From Ophiosphaerella korrae (Eukaryota; Ascomycota; Dothideomycetes; Pleosporales; Phaeosphaeriaceae): 64,000 nucleotides of DNA. Numbering within the stretch: the first letter of the stretch is position 1; each line of letters starts with the position of its first letter. Positions 1-11,879 of this stretch are shown piece after piece. The notes below the pieces were generated by a model. That model was not told the DNA's origin. It did no database searches and saw nothing but the letters and a program-made list of their open reading frames with translations. The DNA lies in the NCBI GenBank assembly GCA_028456385.1, contig JALNQF010000152.1, positions 1-64,000 on the forward strand, written 5' to 3'. The position numbers were made by a program, and so were the translations under genes.

Positions 1-44
1 AACGGGACGCTGGTGAATGGTATTATGCACCTCTCATCCTCTCA

Positions 45-46
<2 letters not shown>

Positions 47-94
<48 letters not shown>
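47..94. repeat. 48-nt poly-T tract
   Basis: An uninterrupted run of 48 T residues at the left edge of the window. Read on the minus strand it is a poly-A stretch, as left at the 3' end of a retroposed transcript, but it may equally be a simple homopolymer. No transposon coding sequence is seen beside it. Confidence 0.9.
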
Positions 95-95
<1 letters not shown>

Positions 96-994
96 TTTTT
101 CTTTTCAGTTCTCACAATCCTTGCCGGGGATTTAACGGCTTAGGAACGCAGCGTGACTGGACACGGGTGGCGCCCCGGCATTAGACGGGCAATACATAAC
201 CCATGTGCTGCTAGTGTTCTGACTTGCTGCATGGATGCAGGCCCTAGAGGATGGCTGTGGGCTTCTGCGATAGATAAGCCACGTTTTTGGTTTGAGGGAT
301 GATGATATTTGGAGTAGCCAATAGACAAAGACTTGTGGTGGTGGAGAGATTGCAGGGTGGTGTGCTGTGGCGCCGCAAGGCAGCCGTGGCAGTGTATTTG
401 GATGGCAACTTGGGCATCAGGAAGTGGGCATGGGCTACCCCTGCGTGGTTGAGGCGCGCGCTCTGCCTCTGCGGATCCTGGGGAGGGTTGAAACAGACGT
501 GAGAGAGTGTGCAGAGGACAAACAGGATCTGCGGCGCATTGTATGTGCAAAATGGAGGTGGTGATTGGTGTTGGGGTGCATCAGCGCTGATGGTATTGGC
601 GAGAGAGCTGTAGTCAGTCTGGGGATCTGCGGGCGTACGTCACTGGACACTGGGGGAGCGACGGGTGACTTGGAGCTTGAAAGTCTACCTCAGCCCACGC
701 TCCCAAACCGAACAGCCAGCCCAAAGTTTTCGCAATCAGGTGCAGCACATTGGCCGCATGCAATAATTCCGGCACTATTTACTCCAATCTGCGGGCGTGC
801 GTGAGGCGTATCGCTCATAATACCACCGGCGCAACAAGGCGGCGGCCAGGGTGTATCCCACTTAAACCTGGAACTCTACCACCCACCGAGGCTGCAATCT
901 CTGCGAGTCTCCCACGACCCGAGCGACGCTGAAGAGCCGCAGGTGTGCGATGCACGGTGGGCGAGCTGACATCAGACATCACACAACGAGCACC
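95..994. other. Upstream region without a convincing gene
   Basis: Several short overlapping open frames exist on both strands, none with recognisable motifs. The right part probably holds the promoter and 5' leader of the gene starting at 995. Confidence 0.5.
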
Positions 995-1040
995 ATGGAA
1001 CACGCCACGGCATCGACGCCGCAGCAGCCCGGAAGCAGCC

Positions 1041-1097
<57 letters not shown>

Positions 1098-2146
1098 CGC
1101 CCCTCATTCGCGAGAGCAAGCCGGCGGAGGAGAAGGGGGGCGGCATCCTGGCCAAGGTCAAGCGCAAGGTGCTTGGTGTGGACGGCAATGACAAGAACAA
1201 CGACAAGAGCAGCGACAAGAAGGGGGGCGAGGGGCACGACTCGGCCACAGCAGAGGCAGAGGGAGCAAGAGCAGCTCTGCTGCCATCGCCGCCTCTGACC
1301 GACCACCGGGCTTCGCCTCGAGGCAGCCCCAGAATCCGGCCTGTAGGCATTGGCGCCAGCCCCAGCCGTCGCAGCATGCACCGCTCCGCGTCGCCGGGCC
1401 TGCACTCACCCGCGTCGTCTGCCATCTTCGAGCGCAGTGTGCAGGAGCCCGAGGACTCGGCCGCCATCCCCGCCCACATCAAGACCGAGGACCACATACC
1501 GCCGGCGCTGGATGCGTCGTCGCTGGCCATCACCGACGACCACCTGGACCCAGACGACGTCGAGATTGTCATGCACTCTGCCCATCTGCCCGCTGCCACG
1601 GCCGTTGCGGGCGGCATGGCTGACTCGGTCTACTCGCCGTCGGTGGCCCCCGACGAGGCCATGGCCTTTGCCCACGCTGATGTGAACGAGCCGGCGACGT
1701 CCAACTACGGCTCGCTGGACCTGACGGATCCACGGCGCCTGAGCTTCATCTCCTTTGCCGACGTGGTGCAGGCCGAACACGTCGAGCAGGACAGGGAGAT
1801 GCTGGGCTCCAGCGACGCGCTGCAGTTCCAGAGCCTTTCCTCCACCGCCGCCGCCAACCGCTCGCCGTCGCCAGTCGCGTCGCCAGTCGCGTCGCCAGCC
1901 TCGTCACACGGACGCAACACCTCGCCACCCACCAGCGGCGCCACGTCTCCAAGATTTGCAGACAGGTCGCCCGTCCACGGCACGAGCAGCCCTCCGCTGG
2001 GCGCCGGCGAGCTGCCACTGCAGTTTGAAACCATGCGCCAGGCGCTGCGCAAGACGCACTCGGGCGACTTGGGCGGCCAGCGGTCGCAGCCGTTGAGCGC
2101 CGTCAGCCTGGAAGACAGCACGGCAGACCGGGCGCCATTCAAGTGA
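995..2146 (+). CDS. Conserved low-complexity fungal protein of unknown function
   Basis: Single-exon frame of 383 aa. I chose the ATG at 995 because it sits in a strong fungal context (CACCATGG); an in-frame ATG at 950 is weaker. Near the N-terminus is a run of about 17 Thr encoded by an ACG repeat, then a basic patch (ILAKVKRKVLG, about residues 45-60). The middle is acidic, and Ser/Pro-rich stretches follow, including two copies of SPVA. The best-ordered block is around residue 245 (RRLSFISFADVVQAEHVE), which I recall as conserved in filamentous ascomycetes without a named domain. The protein is probably largely disordered. No membrane segment, signal peptide or catalytic motif is visible, so I assign no function. 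Confidence 0.75.
1044..1096 (+). repeat. ACG trinucleotide microsatellite inside a coding region
   Basis: About 17 tandem ACG triplets in frame, encoding poly-threonine near the N-terminus of the protein starting at 995. Length changes would keep the frame, so this is a likely site of strain polymorphism. Confidence 0.9.
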
Positions 2147-2147
2147 G

Positions 2148-2220
2148 GCATTGGGGGCATTGGGGGCACCAGGGCACTGGGGCATCGGGGCATCGAGGCA
2201 TCGAGGCATTGAGGCATGGA
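2148..2220 (+). repeat. Degenerate 10-bp GGCATNGGGG repeat with G-quadruplex potential
   Basis: It starts directly after the TGA at 2144-2146. Five G-runs of 3-5 G lie at 2153-2157, 2162-2166, 2172-2174, 2179-2182 and 2187-2190, with loops of 4-5 nt, so the first four satisfy the classical G4 pattern on the coding strand. Degenerate copies (GAGGCATCGA-like) continue to about 2220. Confidence 0.85.
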
Positions 2221-3020
2221 ATTACGTGCATGTTGGGTGTGAGGGCATGCAACAAGGCAGCAGCGGTGAGCGATATGCAGTTCCCTGTCGGTGTCTGTTG
2301 GTCGAAGGGATGATGGTGTTGGTCAGGCAGCTAATTGGCCGGTTGTGATATCCATTTGAGAAATTCGCTTCAAGGATGAGGGCGGAGGAGCAGTGCTGTG
2401 TGCAACTACGTAGCTAACTAATGTCATACCATGTTCGTGTTGAGCATTTGCCACCGCCAGCGACGCCCCATGGTGCGCAGGCGCGCAGGCGCGCAGACTG
2501 TGCTGATATCTCGGCAGAGTTGCAGCGAGGTGGTGGTCACGGTGGTGCAAGCCGGCCCTGCCAAGCGTCTAGCCTTCTTTCCCAGGGTCCCGCAGGCACT
2601 GGGCACTGGGACCGACGACAGACGGCCAGCCCTCACCAACCCTCACCCCCAAGTGCCCCCCCCCCCTCCCTCCTCTCCTCTGTCTGCCCTCCGCCTACGC
2701 TGCCTACACATCCAGGCAATGCGCTACGAGCCCCAAGCCGTCCGCACCGCCGACCACGGTTCTCCCTCGCCTCGGCCCACCGGTAGTAGCAGGCCGGCTC
2801 GTCACTACAGCCCGGAGCCCTTCGTGGAGGTTTGCCCAAGCTAATTGACAGGCGCATTAGCATTAGCCCTTGAGCCTCCCACTCTTTGCTGATGCCCGTG
2901 GCCCTCCAGTGCCTCCACTTCCCCCCCGTGTCTAGCCCGACAATCGATGATAGCGCAACGCCATCGCAGGTGGCGATAGGGCACTCAGCCGCCAACCCAC
3001 CACCACCACCGTCTCCTGCA

Positions 3021-3192
3021 CCTCTCCTCCTCCTCCTCCTCCTCCTCCTCCTCCTCCTCCTTCTTCTTCTTCTTCTTCTTCTTCTTCTTCTTCTCCTCCT
3101 CCTCCGCCTCCTCCTCCGCCTCCTCCTCCGCCTCCTCCTCCGCCTCCTCCTCCGCCTCCTCCTCCACCTCCACCTTCACCTCCACCTCCTCC
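3021..3192. repeat. Pyrimidine tract: (TCC)n, (TTC)n and a CTCCGC-type minisatellite
   Basis: An almost pure C/T tract made of TCC triplets, then TTC triplets, then several copies of a 12-bp unit reading roughly CCTCCGCCTCCT. It ends about 25 nt before the ATG of the RasGAP gene at 3217, so it lies in that gene's core promoter or 5' leader. The open frames running through it (poly-Leu on one strand, poly-Glu on the other) are artefacts of the repeat. The region 2221-3020 before it shows no convincing gene. Confidence 0.9.
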
Positions 3193-3216
3193 GAGACTGC
3201 CGCCACCACCACCACC

Positions 3217-6200
3217 ATGGACCAGCAGCGGCGGCAGCGGAGAGAGACGAGCGCTGCCGAAGTCACACAGGCCACGTCGCCCTACTGGGACGATGCGAAG
3301 CGGGGCACGATCCGCGCCGTCACGCCCGAGGCGCCTGCAGACGACATGCCCGCCGTGACGTATGCCGCCTCACCACCGCAGTCTCCGTGCTCGCACAGTA
3401 ATAGCACCCAGCCGACCCGCAGCGGTAACCCCAGGACCTTTGTGGCCCGCGCCAACTCGTCAGACGCCGACTACTCGCACCGCAACGGCCGCGACCAGGC
3501 CGGCATCCGGCCGCGCGGGCGCACCCTCGAGGAGAAGAGCAGCGCGCGCGACCGCTCGCCGCCCAAACCCTCCTTCGCCGCGGGCCGGCACCGCATTGGC
3601 TCCGTGGCCAGCACCACGTCCAATTTCCAGAGCCTCGAGGAGTCGGTCGTGACTTCCATCGGCCACCCGTCCACCATCTCCCCACCTTCCCAGGTGCCCC
3701 CGCGCACCACCAGCAGCGCCAGCCGCGGCCGCCTCACCAAGCAGCCGCCCCGCACCGCCTCGCCCATTGCCTCGCCCATTGCCTCGCCCGAGTCCTGGAC
3801 CTCGCCCGTGCCGGCCTCGGACGCCAAAAAGCTCAAGGCCCTGATGCGCGCCACGTGTGGCAAAATGCAGGGCCTGCTGGCCTTCCGCCGCGGCGAGGCC
3901 AACCCCTGGGCCCTGTCGTACTGCTACATCAACGAAGAGGCCGGCAGCCTGGTCTACGAGCCCAAGAACGACAATTCCTACACCCGCACCCTGGTTCCAG
4001 ATCTCCGCGGCTGCCGTGTCAAGAGCGCCTACGATGGCGAGGCATACACGGCCTACATCCACGTCACCGTGCACAACTCCAAGCTGGAGGTGCATCTGCG
4101 CCCCCCTACCCAGGAGGAATTCGACTCGTGGTTCGCTGCGCTTTTGTGCTGGTCGCCCATGCGCCCAAAGGGGATTCAAAACAGAATGGCAAAACCACAG
4201 GCCCCCGTGGTAATGGAGCGCCGCCTGGCTGATAGCAGACGCCACTCTGAAGTGTCGTTGCTAAAGGACGCGCCCAAAAAGGAAGCTCCCATCATCAAGG
4301 TGGGCAAAATGATTTACTGGGACACAAGCGTGACGTACAGCAACACAGGAACGCCCAGGGCCGCCGGCTCCGGGCCTCGGCCGCAGGCATACCGAGTTCA
4401 AAGCCACGGATCTCGCCGTTGGAGGAGAGTGTCCTGTACCCTCCGTGAAAATGGAGAGCTCAAACTATACTCCGATACCGATGTGACGCTAGTTTCCACT
4501 GTTCAGCTCTCCCAGCTTTCCCGCTGCGCCGTCCAACGCCTGGACCCCTCCGTTCTGGATAACGAATTTTGTATTGCCATATACCCGCAGTATACCGCTT
4601 CATCCTCTAGCATTACGTTGTTGCGCCCCATTTTCCTATCACTAGAGTCACGGGTCTTGTACGAGGTCTGGATAGTCTTGTTACGCGCATTTACTGTTCC
4701 ACAGTTGTATGGTCCCAAAACAGACACACTGAATGAAGAGGGCACGCTCTCACCCTCTTTTGGCACGCACGACATGTTCCGGATGGAAAAATCTCTCTTT
4801 GTTCGTGTCATTGAGGCGAAATTGGTGCCTCCAGTGAGCCCAAAAGTGGCAGATAATTCCAACACACCATTAAGACCCTCCTCGTCTGCGACTACCAACC
4901 CTGGCGGTTATCTGGTAGAGGTATTACTCGATGGCGAAGCTCGAGCGCGGACAATGGCGAAAAACGAAGGCACAACAAACCCCTTTTGGGTCGAAGAGTT
5001 TGAGTTTTTGGACCTCCCAGCCCTTCACACCGCATGTCTATTGCTTAAAAAGAGACCACCAAGTTACTCACGGCCCGCCGAGAAAAGTGCTTTTGAATCT
5101 GCAACCGGCCCTGATCCGTATGCCGCAGAAGGTGGCTATGCGGGTATAAGTTTTGATCAAATAATAGGGAAAACAGACATCTATCTAGACGATTTAGGTC
5201 CGAATCAGGAGATGGAGAAATGGTGGCCACTTGTGAATATGTATGGCAACAGCGTTGGCGAAGTGCTTGTCAGAGTTAGCAGCGAAGAGTGTGCAATACT
5301 CATGGCTCGGGACTATTACCCGCTTTCCGAACTTCTTCATCGTTTCTCGAATAGTCTCACGTTGCAAATCGCGCAGATGATCCCCAACGAGCTTAAGAAA
5401 ATGTCCGAGTACCTACTCAACATCTTCCAAGTTTCAGGTGCGGCTGGGGATTGGCTCTGTGCCTTGGTCGAGGAAGAAATTGACGGCACTTTGAGGGAGT
5501 CGCCAGCAAGCCGGATTCGATTTAGCAAGAGACTTGGATCGAGTGAGTCGAATGAGTCCTCACTGGGCCAGTTCGGCTCAGCCAGCGACCGAGAACTATT
5601 CGTCCGAGACATGGGAAACAATGCAAAACTCGAGGCAAATCTACTCTTCCGCGGGAACACCCTGCTAACTAAAGCATTGGATCTCCATATGAAACGTCTG
5701 GGCAAAGAGTATCTCGAAGAAACACTGAGTGAAAAACTGAGAGAAATCAACGAAAAGGATCCAGAGTGCGAGGTCGACCCCAACAAAGTCACCTCTCAAC
5801 ACGAGCTGGACCGCAATTGGAGAAGACTTATCAATTGCACAGAGGAGGTGTGGCGAGTGATTTACAGCTCAGTGTCGCGATGTCCCCAAGAATTACGACT
5901 CATTTTCAGGCATATTCGAGCTTGCGCTGAGGATCGATATGGCGATTTCCTCAGAACCGTCAAGTATAGTAGTGTCTCTGGATTCCTCTTCTTGCGATTT
6001 TTGGTTCCGGCAGTTCTCAATCCGAAGCTTTTTGGCCTCCTAAAAGGTACGTCGGTAGTGGAAGTCTTTTTTTTTTTTTTCCTTATCGTTCCTAACTCAA
6101 TGTGTGTGTGTGTGTGTGTACAGATAACCCAAAGACGAAAGCTCGACGGACATTCACCTTGATCGCCAAATCGTTGCAAGGTCTTGCCAACATGTCTTCA

Positions 6201-7502
6201 TTCGGGACAAAAGAATCGTGGATGGAGCCTATGAATGCGTTTCTTAACTCTCATCGTCAGGAGTTGAAGAAGTATCTCGACGACATGTGCTCCATATCGA
6301 CTACCTCTTCTCCTGCACCGCCAATACCTCCGTCGTATAGCACCCCTATTGCTATTCTTCATCGCCTACCTCCAACTTTCAAAGAAGGCTTCCCGTCGCT
6401 TCCTTACCTTATCGATCATTCACGCAACTTTGCCATGTTGGTCAATTTGTGGCTTGACCATAGCACTAAGCTTGCTCCTGATATCCAAGCTGGTGACGGC
6501 GACCTTTTGCGCTTTCATAAAATCTGTGTTTCTCTCAGTGAGCGCACAAAGGACTGTCTGAATCGTGCCGAGCCTGCTGAACGGCCTTCGTCTTCCCTGA
6601 GTGTGAAGTGGGAGGAACTTGTCGAACAGCTTCAGGGAGCGAACATTGAATCTGGTCGCGGAGCAGCAACACGAAACCGGAGTGCCATTAGGGAAGAAGG
6701 AGAGGAGAATGACAATGATGAGCCACTAATATCTCTGGGCAATGGAGAGGACATGTCCTCGTCGTCTGCAAGCACGCCCATCACCATGAAGCCACCACCC
6801 AAAAGATCGCGACACCAACAGAATTCGAGCATAGGGGCGTCTGCCAGTTCTTTGAAGAGTAATAGCTCCGCGACGATACAGTATACCAATCCATTTCTCT
6901 CTAGGAACCGATCCGATCGGTATACACAGTCTCCACATGACTCTGTCTCTCAATCCGCATCTGCATCTGCCTCAGCTAGCGCCTCTGCATCAGCCGCTGA
7001 AGAAACACCACCTGGGTCTAGCGATGGACTTCACATGGCGCCTGCACCTTCATACCCACAAACTCTCGCACATCCTTCGCACGGCTTGTTTAATTATTCG
7101 AATCCAAATGTACATATCAACATGGCTAATCCAACAACAAACATCTCATCGAACATGATTGGACCACCACCTCGTAGCGCAGGTGGTATCAGTGCCGAGG
7201 GATCAGAAAATGGTAGTATTTTAGAAGAGGAGTACACCACTGCACTGCCTGCATGGAATCCGAAGGAAAAGGAAAGCAAAGAGAAGGATCGGAGAGAAAG
7301 GGGCCTCCGCGGCGTTCTGCCATTTCCACGCAAAAACCGCAACAAGGACAAAGGCAAGGACCGAGATCGCAGCGCCGATCGAAATGGTAGAGAACGCAGT
7401 GGTTCAGCACTTGGCGATTATGCCAACTTAGGCAGTTTGAGAGGCAAAGGCGCACAACGAGACAAGGTGGTCAACAAGGAAGAGCGGGACGAAGAGTTCT
7501 GA
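3217..7502 (+). CDS. BUD2: Ras GTPase-activating protein, BUD2/CLA2 type
   Basis: Predicted 1402 aa in two exons, 3217-6046 and 6124-7502. The 77-nt intron (GTACGT donor; T-run and TG repeat before CAG) rejoins the frame so that FGLLK continues as DNPKTKARRTFTLIAKSLQG, a classical RasGAP segment. From the N-terminus: a disordered Ser/Pro-rich part, two PH-like regions (about 200-310 and 350-500), a C2 domain (about 525-690) and the RasGAP domain (about 720-1100). The arginine finger is R812 in LLFRGNTLLTK. The C-terminus is Ser-rich, then basic. Family knowledge: BUD2 stimulates GTP hydrolysis on the Rap-like GTPase BUD1/RSR1 at the cell cortex and steers polarity; in hyphae this bears on growth direction and septation. 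Yeast BUD2 is shorter (about 1100 aa), the difference being low-complexity flanks. The start is ACCATGG just after the pyrimidine tract. Confidence 0.88.
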
Positions 7503-8637
7503 CTACATGGCTGGTTTACTGGGGGGCTTCCCCAGCTCAATCCGTCACCTCAAGCATTAGACAAACACGAAATCAAGCGGCGAAAAAGCGCAGGAGAGCT
7601 CTTGACCAAAGGATCACCAAGCTACTATCCCAAACGCCGAGTTTAAACATTATCAGCACCCCCAAGATCTGCCCAAACTCATCACTATTTTCCCCCAATC
7701 CCTAGCGTCCTTCCCCCACGACGCACACAAAAATCTACAGGAGGCCCTTCATCTGCTATCTACAAGCATTTGTATCCCAACTAAGACGCGTGCAGCGAAA
7801 AGAAAAGTTTGTACCATAACTACACAACAAAAAAGCTCGCGCGCGATTTTGATTTTGATTCGTTTCTTTCTTTTCTTCATCTTTTTTTTTGCATATCTGG
7901 AGCACAAGCGCATTTGGGCTGAACGATTGCTGTTTGTTTGCGCGTTTGAGCGATGGGAGATGGGATAGATTCATGTTTTTATGCATATAGGTGGTATGGA
8001 AGTATATATTCTGCTGTGGTGTGTGATTTGTGATGTGTGTTTTATCGTGATATATACTGTATCTAGAGTAAACTCGGTTTGTGTTCAATTGCACGGCTGT
8101 GATCAGCAAATCTAGAGGCTGCGATTGGCGAGTATTGTACCTGAAGCTCCAAGGATGCGAACCGATGCTGATGCTATGTACGAGTCTAGGTCTGCACAGC
8201 AGGGCTGTGTCGTCAGCCGGTAAGGCGCCTCGTTGCGTGTTGCGGCTGAGTCGCGCGCGACGCATCAGGGATTAGGGAGGGCTGAAAGATGTATAAGATT
8301 GGGGTGACACATGCTTATGGGGAAATACTTCATTTCACAATTATTATTATTTTTTTTGGTGCGCGCGGGTTTTGGGAAGGGTGAATAACTTGAACGAGAA
8401 GTGTTAGGGGACGCGGAGATTCTTTCACTCACAAGCGCACGCAAAATCTACACTTCACCAACAACATTGTCTGCGCGTTTTCACAGCGACAAAACAAAGC
8501 GGGCTGCGTACAACATCAACAACAACCTACCGGGCAGCCCTCCAGCGCACAAGCATAAAACCGCCCCCACCCCCCGGATCCGCGAAAACAAACCATCTAC
8601 CACACGTATCCAACACCCAACACCAAAAAAAAAAAAA
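7503..8637. other. Intergenic region, no supported gene
   Basis: It holds the 3' flank of the RasGAP gene (pyrimidine-rich, then T-rich) and the A-rich leader of the gene at 8638. A 169-codon minus-strand frame at 7756-8265 has biased, non-protein-like composition and I do not accept it. No tRNA seen. Confidence 0.6.
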
Positions 8638-9162
8638 ATGTCACAGAACACCACCTTGCACTTCGAAAACGTCCACACGACGCCCGAATCATCTCCCTCC
8701 AACACCACCACCACCACCACCACCCTCGCAACACAATCGCCAGACACCAACTACGCCTTCAAACCCACCTACGACTCCCCCCTCTACACCGAAATCAACA
8801 TCCCCCTACCCCGAATCCCCTCACCCCCACCCCCATCCTCACCCTCACCCTCGCAATCCCACACCACACGCCCACGCAGCACATCGAACCCCGCGCCACG
8901 CAAGTCGGACGAAAGGAGTGGGGGAGGAGGAGGAGGCGGAGGCGGAGGCGGAGGCGGAATGCGCGTGCGGCCGAGTATATTGCGGAGCCGCGAAGTTGCT
9001 GCTGCGATGGATTTGCGGCGCGGGGGCAGCGGCAATAGGAGACGGAGTGGGACTGTGGATGCGTTGGCGGTTGTGCCGGCGGTTTTGGTGCTGAGTGCTG
9101 AGTTGTTTACGCCTGGGGTTGGGGGGAAGGGGAGGGGGAGGTGGGAGGAGGGGATGCGGTGA
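8638..9162 (+). CDS. Small conserved fungal hypothetical protein
   Basis: 174 aa, one exon. The ATG at 8638 directly follows a run of 13 A, typical of efficient fungal start sites; the frame is open upstream to 8401 but that part is low-complexity leader. The protein has a poly-Thr stretch, a segment NYAFKPTYDSPLYTEINIPL, a Pro/Ser-rich linker, a poly-Gly run and then the most ordered block, PSILRSREVAAAMDLRRG followed by a hydrophobic segment ending ELFTPGVG. The end is Gly/Arg-rich. No named domain recognised. A role cannot be inferred from the neighbours. Confidence 0.6.
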   Translation: MSQNTTLHFENVHTTPESSPSNTTTTTTTLATQSPDTNYAFKPTYDSPLYTEINIPLPRIPSPPPPSSPSPSQSHTTRPRSTSNPAPRKSDERSGGGGGGGGGGGGGMRVRPSILRSREVAAAMDLRRGGSGNRRRSGTVDALAVVPAVLVLSAELFTPGVGGKGRGRWEEGMR

Positions 9163-9845
9163 GGGGGGGTTAAGGGTTAAGGGGAGGGGGTGGTGGGGTT
9201 CATTTTTTTTTTTTGTGAGGGTGGTTTTGGGTGCGAGTTTTTGGAGTATGGATATGGTTGGGAGGATATTGGGGTAATGGGATTGTAGAGGAGTTTTGTT
9301 TAGGAGTGTTGGGGCTGGTGTGGGACTTACCTATGGCTTTCGTGGAGTTCATGAAAGCGGAGAGACTTCCTCCGCTCTAATGGAGCGAAATTTGATTGGA
9401 TATATACATAATTTCATATTTCCCCCAACTTATAATAGACAGGCAGTTGTTGCAGTGGTTGCAGTGCCCAGTGTCGCAAGTTAGAGCTCTGCTCCATGCA
9501 ATTCAGGTAAGCTCGCAGCAGTAAGCTCGCCGCACGAGCCGCTCGAGCTGCTCCACTGTATATAAGTAGCCCCAGCTCAGATAGCTCTTCAATCAATGAT
9601 CATCTCCCACTCATTCCTGAGCTCGCATCTCGCAACACCCAGCTACCCAATTCTTCGAGAGTGCCCAAGTCGCCTCCATATAATCTGCCCAGCTCCATCA
9701 AAGGTAGAGTCTTTTCTGGTTCTGCCTCCACCGAGTCACCCTGACTGCCACCTGGCTCCTCGGCGAATTGTTCAAGCTCATCTGAACCCCCAGTGCAACA
9801 TACTTTTTGCCCAAATAACTCGACTAATTCATTCGCCGTTGGCCG
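9163..9845. other. Intergenic region between convergent genes
   Basis: G-rich 3' flank of the upstream gene, then moderately AT-rich DNA. A direct repeat TAAGCTCGC occurs twice, 5 nt apart, near 9510-9530, and a TATA-like TATATAAG lies near 9560. A 92-codon plus-strand frame from about 9596 is not supported by any motif. Confidence 0.5.
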
Positions 9846-11470
9846 TTACATGGGTTTTATCTCAATCATTTTGAAAATTGTGACTGAATGGTTCATCGAT
9901 TTTAAGATTTCATCCATGTTGACCCTTCGAAAAGGGTGCAATTGCGACCAAAATGATTCAATCTGTGATCGACATATTCCGACCAATGCTTCAAGATTTC
10001 CACCATATGATGTATCGTTGCTACTTATTAGGATGTCTTTCATTCTTTGTCTCAAAGTTGGTAAGGAGCAGTCGCCAGTCTTTATGATGCGATAAGCTGA
10101 AACGTACCCGGGGATTGATGAAGTGTGCTCCGGGTGAGATGAACTGCGAATAACGATGTCGTGTAAAGTTGCCAAAATCTCTAAGAAAACACATCCAAGC
10201 GAAAACACATCAGCAGGAAATCCTCGACGATCCTGCTGAGCGACTTCAGGTGCGGCATATCTTCTTGTAAAGGACGTATGGCTGTCCGTCTCCACGGCGT
10301 CTATACTTTGGTATGCTCGAGCAATGCCAAAATCAGAGAGATATACTTTTGAGATATGTCTATCTCCCGTCCACCCTGCCTGGATCAAAATATTTTGAGG
10401 CTTGATGTCCATATGCTTTGTCAAATGGTCATGCACATGTTGAAGCGCACTGCTTAAGCACGAGTAGAATCTACTACATGAATGTATCATGTGTAGCCAC
10501 ACATTCCTCTCTACCGAAACGCTACTCAATACATCAAGGAAGTTGGCGAGGTTGTATTGAGCAACTGGGTACATTAGGATTGACAGTTCTTTTTTCCACG
10601 AATATGATCCGATCAAACGTACTATATGAGAATGATGGAGTCTGTCCAAATGAGCAATTTCTTCGACAGCTTGTTGCTTTGTGAAACACCTGTTGGTATA
10701 AATGGTTTTTCGTGCGAGAAGAATCCGACGGCATTTGACGCTGTGAACTACAGCTGAGTTGCCCCGTCCAAGGGTGTCGTGGAGCACCAGGATTTTGTTA
10801 ACATTTTGGATCTCGGAATCTTGGAATTGGACATGTTGGCCTCGACCAGACCAATTCTGTTCTCGGAAGGGATCTGTAGGCCAAAGCCCATGGGTATGAA
10901 GTAGTTCGTGGTATGCATCATGCCTGGTTAATATGTTAATCAATTAAAACCGGTTAGTCTCTCATTAGCAGCTTACACGGAAGATATATGCCGTTCAGCC
11001 GCTTTTGTAGATGTGATTTGAGACATGGCTGACTGGAACTTGGCGCTAGTGACAAGTTCAGATGTTGCAGTTTCATACAAGCTTGTAGGCCCATTGCTCT
11101 CTTCATTTATCTTGTCTCCACTAGTATCTATATCGAGCGGCAAATTCCGAACATGCGGCTCGGGAACGCGTAGAACATAAATGGACCAAGGATCTGGGTT
11201 CGTTGAAAGGTACTGAGAAATTTGCTGCTCCCGTTCCGCAACCGTAGTTCTATGCGTATCAACAGAGTCGCCATCGTAAGTTTCAAATCTGTACGCAGTT
11301 GGAGCATCTGTTTCGTCATCGTGATCGTAAATATCGGATTTGTACGCTGTGGAAGCATATATTTCGTCATCGTAAAAATCATGTGACTTGTTACTAGTCG
11401 TAGGTTTTGTTATAGATACAGCCCATTGTAGTGGCGGTATATCTCCATCTGAAATACTTCCTTTGGCCAT
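9846..11470 (-). CDS. Protein kinase-like protein (HRD Arg replaced by Met)
   Basis: Predicted 523 aa in two exons on the minus strand, 11470-10977 and 10923-9846. The 53-nt intron has donor GTAAGC, branch GACTAAC and acceptor CCAG; it rejoins SSV to HDAYHELL in phase. Residues 1-165 are acidic and disordered with an imperfect internal duplication (ASTAYKSDIYDHDDE and APTAYRFETYDGDS). The kinase domain has a glycine loop (LGRGNSAVVHSV), the lysine in LARKTIY, a catalytic loop HMDIKPQNIL, DFG in LSDFGIARA and APE in RRYAAPEVAQQ. All catalytic residues are present, but the HRD arginine is Met, making it a non-RD kinase probably not controlled by activation-loop phosphorylation. It resembles the expanded fungus-specific kinases; the substrate is unknown. 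It diverges from HET-C across 409 bp. Confidence 0.82.
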
Positions 11471-11879
11471 ATTCCATAGGTTTCGCAGCCGTAAGCTGAA
11501 AGGAAGCCAGCGGTAGTAACATTAGGCTGGGCCGGCCAGTACTCCGCTGCTTTTTTGCAAGGACTCAACCCTTATCGTTATGGCGGATCCAATTAGACGA
11601 ATTAGGCTGATATAATGACACAAATTAATTGAGAGAGCGTTCGCAGACATAGATGTCATGCTAATACGTAGGGCCGTGAAGGCTAAAAGGCCTAATGCGC
11701 GATCACGTGGTGTTGCCCCACCTCATAAACGCCTGCCTTCCTTCCATGAACCTGGCGCTAACGACAACACAACACACTAAGCAACTCTCTACCCCTCCTT
11801 CACAAGACCGACATAATCCTTTCTCTTTCCCTTTGAATTGCATTCTAAATTCTGAACATATCAAACCCTTGAGAGCACG
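11471..11879. promoter_or_regulatory. Shared divergent promoter, kinase and HET-C
   Basis: 409 bp separate the two start codons. A GATCACGTGG segment (E-box CACGTG core, near 11700-11710) lies about 170 bp before the HET-C ATG and is a plausible bHLH site. No clear TATA box is seen on either side. Confidence 0.5.

Noticed and set aside
140..550. 136-codon minus-strand frame with poly-A tract downstream on its strand
   Set aside because: Considered as a retroposed gene because of the 48-nt poly-A on that strand, but the protein has no recognisable domain, so the link is too weak.
3100..3190. Regular 12-bp repeats considered as a CRISPR-like array
   Set aside because: Contiguous tandem units without spacers in a eukaryotic genome; a minisatellite.
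2886..3401. Poly-Leu (plus) and poly-Glu (minus) frames
   Set aside because: Direct translation products of the TCC/TTC repeats, not genes.
3460..4245. 261-codon minus-strand frame
   Set aside because: Antisense to the GC-rich first part of the BUD2-type gene; no motif and Gly/Ala-biased composition.
7756..8265. 169-codon minus-strand frame downstream of BUD2
   Set aside because: Its composition follows the T-rich 3' flank; no motif and no splice structure.
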